Positions 4,960 to 8,441 of a stretch of 8,441 nt of DNA are shown here, in pieces (positions within the stretch are counted from its first letter, which is position 1; every line of letters starts with the position of its first letter). The DNA comes from Variovorax sp. (GTDB lineage: Bacteria; Pseudomonadota; Gammaproteobacteria; Burkholderiales; Burkholderiaceae_C). The stretch lies in the NCBI GenBank assembly GCA_028292835.1, contig JAQGLP010000500.1, positions 1 to 8,441 on the forward strand. Direction: 5' to 3'. Below the pieces are notes generated by a model. The model was given only the letters and a program-made list of their open reading frames with translations, was not told the origin of the DNA and did no database searches. Both the position numbers and the translations under genes were made by a program.

Positions 4960-5949
4960 TCAGGCTGACGGCGCGGCGGGCCGGGCCCGCGCCAGCGTCC
5001 GGTGGACTTCCGACGCGTCCATGCCGTACATCTCCGCGAACGCCTCCACGGTGGCGCCACTGGCCTCGAAGGCACGCTGCAGCGCCTCGCGCCGCGCCGC
5101 CTGCTCGCCGAGCGCGGCGCACGCCTCGTCGAGCACCGCGTTCATCGCGTCGTCGCCGGTGCGCATGCGCAGCGCGTACTCGCCCGGCGGCAGGCCGGAG
5201 GCTTCGATGGCGCGCACCAGTTGCTCGCGCAGGCGCGGGCGCAGGTCCTGCGCGCTGCGCGCCTGGCGCCGGCGAAACACTTCGAGGATGGCGTGCAGGA
5301 CATGCTCGGGCGCGACGTCTTCCACCGGCCGGGCATCGAGGTCGTGGCGCTTCTCGCCGGCGGCGACGCTCTCCAGGTAGCGCGTGGAACGCGCGTGCAG
5401 GCCGAGCGCGATCTTGAGTTCCTCGCGCTTGAACTCCTCCGGGTGCAGCGCCAGCAGGTCATGGAAGACGCCCAGCTTGAGCGGCAGGAAGCGCGGGCCG
5501 AACATCTTCGGGTACAGCTCGAAGAGGCGTTCCAGCACCGGATTGACCTTGCGCGGACGCTGCTGCGCGGCGTTGGCGTTGGCGTTGGCGTTGGCGTTGG
5601 CGTTGGCGTTCGTATTCGTATTCGTGTTCGTGCGCTCTCCCGCCTTGCCGTTGCGCCGGCCGCCGCGCCACGTGCCGCGCCGGGCCGGTGGCGCATCGGA
5701 GGGCATGCCGGCCGGGGTTTCGGCGCCTGCTTCGGCCAAGAACTGCGACGGGCTTTCAGCCGGCACGTCAGTCGCCGCGAAAGGCGTTGCCTCGCGGGGC
5801 CCCTCCTCCGCGCGCCCGGTTGTCGGTACGCCCTGGGAAGCGTTTTGCGGTGTGGCGGGCGCGACGGGCGCGGCAGCCAAAGCGGGAGTGGCCGGGGCGG
5901 CGGAGGAGGCTGCCGGCGCGGCGTTCGGTTCGAAAGCGGTATCGTTCAT
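4960..5949 (-). CDS. ProQ/FinO-domain RNA-binding protein with repetitive N-terminal linker
   Basis: The 329-residue product carries a ProQ/FinO domain at about residues 135-230: PVLERLFELYPKMF, FLPLKLGVFHDLL, then ALGLHARSTRYLESVAAGEKRHDLD. These proteins bind structured RNA, including sRNAs and mRNA 3' ends, and act as RNA chaperones. Residues 1-90 are alanine/proline-rich and low complexity. Residues 90-106 are basic (RRGTWRGGRRNGKAGER). Residues 107-127 are (TN)4 followed by (AN)6 and A, encoded by a microsatellite. The C-terminal 90 residues are charged and helical with no domain I can name. E. coli ProQ has about 230 residues; the extra length here is mostly the N-terminus. ATG at 5949 has no clear Shine-Dalgarno. 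The open frame extends to 6633, but that part is antisense to the MFS gene and is rejected. Confidence 0.88.
   Translation of the reverse strand: MNDTAFEPNAAPAASSAAPATPALAAAPVAPATPQNASQGVPTTGRAEEGPREATPFAATDVPAESPSQFLAEAGAETPAGMPSDAPPARRGTWRGGRRNGKAGERTNTNTNTNANANANANANANAAQQRPRKVNPVLERLFELYPKMFGPRFLPLKLGVFHDLLALHPEEFKREELKIALGLHARSTRYLESVAAGEKRHDLDARPVEDVAPEHVLHAILEVFRRRQARSAQDLRPRLREQLVRAIEASGLPPGEYALRMRTGDDAMNAVLDEACAALGEQAARREALQRAFEASGATVEAFAEMYGMDASEVHRTLARARPAAPSA
5569..5631 (-). repeat. In-frame hexanucleotide microsatellite in the proQ-like gene
   Basis: The plus strand shows six perfect tandem CGTTGG units at 5571-5606, then four degenerate units (CGTTCG, TATTCG, TATTCG, TGTTCG) to 5630. 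Read on the minus strand they give Thr-Asn and Ala-Asn dipeptides. A gain or loss of one unit changes the linker by two residues and keeps the frame. Its lower GC stands out from the surrounding sequence. Confidence 0.9.
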
Positions 5950-6127
5950 CGGAATTTTTCGGGTGGTTCGGTGCCCGGGCCGGGCGCGGTGCTGATCGGG
6001 CTGGCGCGGCGGGCGGGCCAGCCTTGGCATGGGGCGCGCGGAAGCGGGCTGGCCCCGGACTGTAATGCGACAGCGCCGCCCGCTCCGCTGGCACGGTAAC
6101 GCCGGGCGAGCGGAGCGCGGTCCCTGC

Positions 6128-6180
6128 TCTCTTTTTGATAGCTGCTGACGCATGCGGGACGCGTGCGAGAGGCCGGTTTC
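6128..6180 (+). repeat. Intergenic palindromic repeat, copy 2 (ATAGC...GGAC...GAGGCC family)
   Basis: TTTTTGATAGCTGCT (6132-6146) is followed by a 7-bp stem, CGCATGC (6149-6155) with GCGTGCG (6161-6167, one G-T pair), around loop GGGAC. GAGGCC follows at 6169-6174. The ATAGC, GGAC and GAGGCC blocks keep the exact spacing of copy 1. It lies in the 282-base divergent spacer between the proQ-like and MFS genes, ahead of the MFS start, and in the same orientation as copy 1. The rest of that spacer shows no gene or clear promoter. Confidence 0.65.
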
Positions 6181-6231
6181 ATCTAGATTTACCCGGCCCC
6201 AGCCAGACGCAACAAAGAGAGACAACGCGCC

Positions 6232-7473
6232 ATGACACGCAGCGATCCGCACTCCCCGACCGGGCTTGCCGCCCCGGCCTGGACCATGCTGCTGGCGCTG
6301 ACTGCCGCCTTCGCGCTCAGCCAGTCGTACCGCACCGTGGCGGCGATCATGGCGCCGCAGCTGCAGCGCGACTTCGGCCTGTCGGCGCAGGCGCTGGGCG
6401 TGTTCGCCGGGGCGTTCCACTTCGCCTTCGGGGCGCTGCAGCTCTTCATGGGCATCGGCATCGACCTGTACGGCGTGCGGCGCACCGTGCTGGTGGCGTT
6501 TCCGCTGACGGTCGCGGGCGCGCTGGTGTCGGCGCTGGCGGGGAATTTCGCGCTGCTGGTGTTCGGACAGGTGCTGATCGGCGTCGGCTGCGCACCGGCG
6601 TTCCTGGTGTGCACAGTGTTCATCGCGCGGCATCTCCCGGCGGCGAGCTTTGCCCCGGTGTCGGGGCTAACGCTGGGCCTGGGCTCGGTCGGCATGCTGC
6701 TGACCGGCACGCCGCTGGCCTGGCTGATCGAGGCGAGCTCGTGGCGCGCCGGCTTCCTGGCGCTGGCGGGCGGCTCGGCGCTGGCGTGGCTGGCGATCTG
6801 GTGGCGGGTGCGCGAGCCCGCGGCGGCCACCGCCATCCCGGCGCCCAGGCCCTCGGTGCCGGCCGCCCTGCGCAGCTACGGCGCGCTGTTTCGCCTGCCG
6901 CACACGCCGGGCATCCTGGCGCTGGCGAGCGTCACGTACGCCGCCTTCCTCTCGCTGCGCGGGCTGTGGCTCGGGCCGCTCCTGATCGAGCGGCACGGCT
7001 TCTCGCTGGTGCAGGGCGGCAATGTCGCGCTCGCCGTCTCCGCGCTCGGCATGGTCGGCCCGCCGCTCTTCGGCCGGCTCGATCCGGGCACGGCGCGACG
7101 GCGCGGCTGGATCGTCGGCTTCACGCTGGCCGCGGCCGCGCTGTTCGCCGCCATGGCGCTCGATGCGGGCGCGGCGCTCGACGTCGGGGCCTCGGTGCTG
7201 GTCGGCGTGCTGTCGGGCTACATCGTGCTGCAGTACGCCGACGTGAAGGCCGCCTACCCGGTGGCCATGACCGGCCGCGCGATGGCCGTCTTCACCATGG
7301 CGATGTTTCTCGGCGTGGCGATGATGCAGTGGTTCACCGGCGTGGTCGCCTCGGTGGCATCGGCGCACGGCGGCGACCCGTTCGTCGCGGTGCTGGGCGC
7401 CATCGCGGCGCTGCTGGTGCTGGGCGCCCTGGCGTTCGGCGGGCTGCCGGGGCCGCCGAACGCCAGGGGCTGA
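6232..7473 (+). CDS. Major facilitator superfamily (MFS) transporter
   Basis: The 413-residue inner-membrane protein has about 12 hydrophobic helices, the usual MFS size. Motif A of the family, GIGIDLYGVRR (residues 74-84), lies between helices 2 and 3. A cytoplasmic linker rich in proline and charge (about 193-215) separates the two six-helix halves. The second half opens with a helix followed by LRGLWLGPLLIERHGFS (242-258), a pattern seen in proteobacterial MFS carriers of unassigned substrate. MFS carriers move small solutes by facilitated diffusion or ion-coupled transport; nothing here reveals the substrate. An AAAGAGAG stretch about 9-12 bases before ATG is the likely ribosome site. The gene stands alone, divergent from the proQ-like gene and convergent with the GAF gene, 13 bases between the stops. 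Repeat copy 2 lies about 50 bases upstream. Confidence 0.92.
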   Translation: MTRSDPHSPTGLAAPAWTMLLALTAAFALSQSYRTVAAIMAPQLQRDFGLSAQALGVFAGAFHFAFGALQLFMGIGIDLYGVRRTVLVAFPLTVAGALVSALAGNFALLVFGQVLIGVGCAPAFLVCTVFIARHLPAASFAPVSGLTLGLGSVGMLLTGTPLAWLIEASSWRAGFLALAGGSALAWLAIWWRVREPAAATAIPAPRPSVPAALRSYGALFRLPHTPGILALASVTYAAFLSLRGLWLGPLLIERHGFSLVQGGNVALAVSALGMVGPPLFGRLDPGTARRRGWIVGFTLAAAALFAAMALDAGAALDVGASVLVGVLSGYIVLQYADVKAAYPVAMTGRAMAVFTMAMFLGVAMMQWFTGVVASVASAHGGDPFVAVLGAIAALLVLGALAFGGLPGPPNARG

Positions 7474-7486
7474 GCCGCCCGGCGCT

Positions 7487-8074
7487 TCAGGCCACCGGCG
7501 AGAGCGCCGCCCCGGCCGTGGCGTGCCCGGCCTTGCGCGCGTGCTCCTGGTCGAGGCGGCGCGCCGTCAGCTTGGCCGACATCTCCAGCTTCTTCAGGTC
7601 GCGCTGGGTCAGCGCCTCGTTGGCCGCGGCGCTGAAGCTGCACAGGGTGCCGTAGACCCGCCCGTCGCTCAGCACCACCGGCACGCTCAGGTGCGCGCCG
7701 ATCGGGAACGGCGGACGCGGCAGCGAGGCGGCGGCCGGCTCGGTGCCCAGGTTGCGGACCAGGCGGGGCAGCCGCCCGTCCACCACGCGCTGACAAAAGG
7801 ACTGCTCCAGCGCATCGGACTGCCCGATCTCGATGAGCCGCTTGGCCGGCTCGGCCTCGACTTGGCGAAAGACGCGCCGTCCGTCGACGAACTCCGAGAC
7901 GAACACCACGTCCATGTGCAGGTACTCGCGCAGCATGCGCAGCACCTCGGGCACGGCGCCGTCGATCAGCGCATCGCAGCCGTCGGGCGTGGCCACCAGC
8001 AGTTCGGAGACCCGGACCTCGAAGGCGTCAGGGGCATAGTCCTTGGGGTCGCAAAGCAATGAATTCAGAAGCAT
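7487..8074 (-). CDS. Stand-alone GAF-domain protein
   Basis: The 195-residue cytoplasmic protein contains one GAF-like domain at about residues 35-175. The visible signs are a central MDVVFVSEFVDGRRVFRQVEA (54-74), the helix with QSFCQRVVDGRLPRLV (91-106) and the late strand pair IGAHLSVPVVLSDGRVYGTLCSFS (125-148). GAF domains bind small ligands such as cyclic nucleotides, haem or bilins, or mediate dimerisation. This GAF subtype, with a CQR-VVDGRLP segment, is one I associate with GAF-EAL or phosphatase signalling proteins, but no EAL, GGDEF, kinase or helix-turn-helix region follows here. Cys94 and Cys145 are candidates for ligand or redox roles, unproven. ATG at 8074 lacks a clear Shine-Dalgarno. 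The alanine-rich tail (about 180-195) is probably disordered. Confidence 0.85.
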   Translation of the reverse strand: MLLNSLLCDPKDYAPDAFEVRVSELLVATPDGCDALIDGAVPEVLRMLREYLHMDVVFVSEFVDGRRVFRQVEAEPAKRLIEIGQSDALEQSFCQRVVDGRLPRLVRNLGTEPAAASLPRPPFPIGAHLSVPVVLSDGRVYGTLCSFSAAANEALTQRDLKKLEMSAKLTARRLDQEHARKAGHATAGAALSPVA

Positions 8075-8182
8075 CGGGAGCGTTTTCTTTATCTTTTTCG
8101 CGGTCGGGCGGAGCCGTCGCGCCGGGCACGGGCCGCAGTGTAGGCTGGCGCGGTCCTTACTTCACCCACCACCGGCCCGCCC
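8075..8182. promoter_or_regulatory. Divergent spacer between the GAF gene and the 3'-cut small gene
   Basis: These 108 bases should hold promoters for both divergent genes. The left part (8083-8099) is T-rich on the plus strand. I cannot place a convincing -35/-10 pair or operator, and no Shine-Dalgarno is evident before either start. Confidence 0.3.
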
Positions 8183-8441
8183 ATGTCCGACGACCACCAG
8201 ATCGACGTCCCGCCTTCCTTCCTCGCGCTCCATGCCGACGCGCGCACGCGGCGCCTGCGCGAGCCCATCGCCGAGGTGCGCGCGCGCTACGAGGTGTGCG
8301 AGGACCTGGCGACGCACCTGGTCGAGCACGCCCGCGTCCTGGCGCACACCTCGGCGCCGTCGGAGGACGAGGTGCTGCGGCGCATCCTCGCCGGCCTGCG
8401 CTCGCCGGACGCGGGCGTGACCGAGGGCGAGGCGCGCTGGA
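8183..8441 (+). CDS. Small conserved protein of the 'ATPase with chaperone activity' label, 3' end outside window
   Basis: ATG at 8183 opens 86 codons that reach the window edge. The start MSDDHQIDVPPSFLALH and the later YEVCEDLATHLVEHA and ITEADV-like SEDEVLRRILAGL match, from memory, a family of about 100 residues common in Burkholderiales. Databases often label it 'ATPase with chaperone activity'. I see no Walker A or B motif in this part, so the label probably reflects annotation transfer. It looks soluble and helical, with no signal peptide. The alternating acidic and basic residues and the repeated EV/ED helices suggest a protein-protein interaction role, which is a guess. About 10-20 more residues would be expected beyond the edge. 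Confidence 0.7.
   Translation, partial: MSDDHQIDVPPSFLALHADARTRRLREPIAEVRARYEVCEDLATHLVEHARVLAHTSAPSEDEVLRRILAGLRSPDAGVTEGEARW

Noticed and set aside
5569..5631. The tandem units as a CRISPR or iteron array
   Set aside because: Units are 6 bases without spacers, are in frame in a gene, and encode a regular dipeptide linker, so a coding microsatellite explains them.
5950..6633. N-terminal extension of the proQ-like frame
   Set aside because: The frame stays open but runs antisense into the MFS gene and through repeat copy 2, and has no ProQ-like content. ATG at 5949 starts a normal sequence.
6135..7655. Plus-strand open frame of 506 codons overlapping the MFS gene
   Set aside because: It is an out-of-frame shadow of the MFS gene; the 6232-7473 frame gives membrane helices and motif A.

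Overview
The window is GC-rich DNA with the codon use and gene content of a betaproteobacterium of the order Burkholderiales, most likely family Comamonadaceae. This rests on a second-copy type of infA with a C-terminal tail, a SorA/SorB sulfite dehydrogenase pair, a ProQ/FinO protein with a long low-complexity N-terminus, and two copies of an ATAGC...GGAC...GAGGCC intergenic repeat that I recall as typical of Comamonadaceae genomes. The assignment comes from pattern recognition and was not computed. There are nine protein genes, two of them cut by the window ends. I see no tRNA, rRNA, CRISPR array, insertion sequence or phage gene.

Layout. 1-626 (-): 5' part of a class I glutamine amidotransferase-like hydrolase (peptidase C26). 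627-1156: a 530-base stretch with no convincing gene, AT-richer in its middle and with several small hairpins; it looks like a divergent promoter region plus a long leader. 1157-1714 (+): an 84-residue unrecognised protein, then infA (IF-1), followed by a probable terminator and repeat copy 1. 1899-4815 (-): a periplasmic sulfur module, transcribed as a PhnD-like binding domain fused to a rhodanese domain, then sorA (molybdenum sulfite dehydrogenase), then sorB (its cytochrome c), with sorA and sorB overlapping as ATGA. 4960-5949 (-): a ProQ/FinO-domain RNA chaperone whose linker is encoded by a hexanucleotide microsatellite. 5950-6231: divergent spacer with repeat copy 2. 6232-7473 (+): a 12-helix MFS transporter. 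7487-8074 (-): a lone GAF-domain protein, convergent with the MFS gene. 8183-8441 (+): start of a small protein of a family often labelled 'ATPase with chaperone activity'.

How the genes may work together. The clearest unit is the sulfur module. A secreted sulfurtransferase-like protein with a substrate-binding domain sits upstream of the enzyme that oxidises sulfite, the usual by-product of rhodanese chemistry on thiosulfate; SorB would carry the electrons to the respiratory chain. The coupling is inferred from gene order and domain content. The infA operon with its long leader resembles cold- or stress-controlled translation genes, also an inference. The remaining genes show no obvious common pathway.
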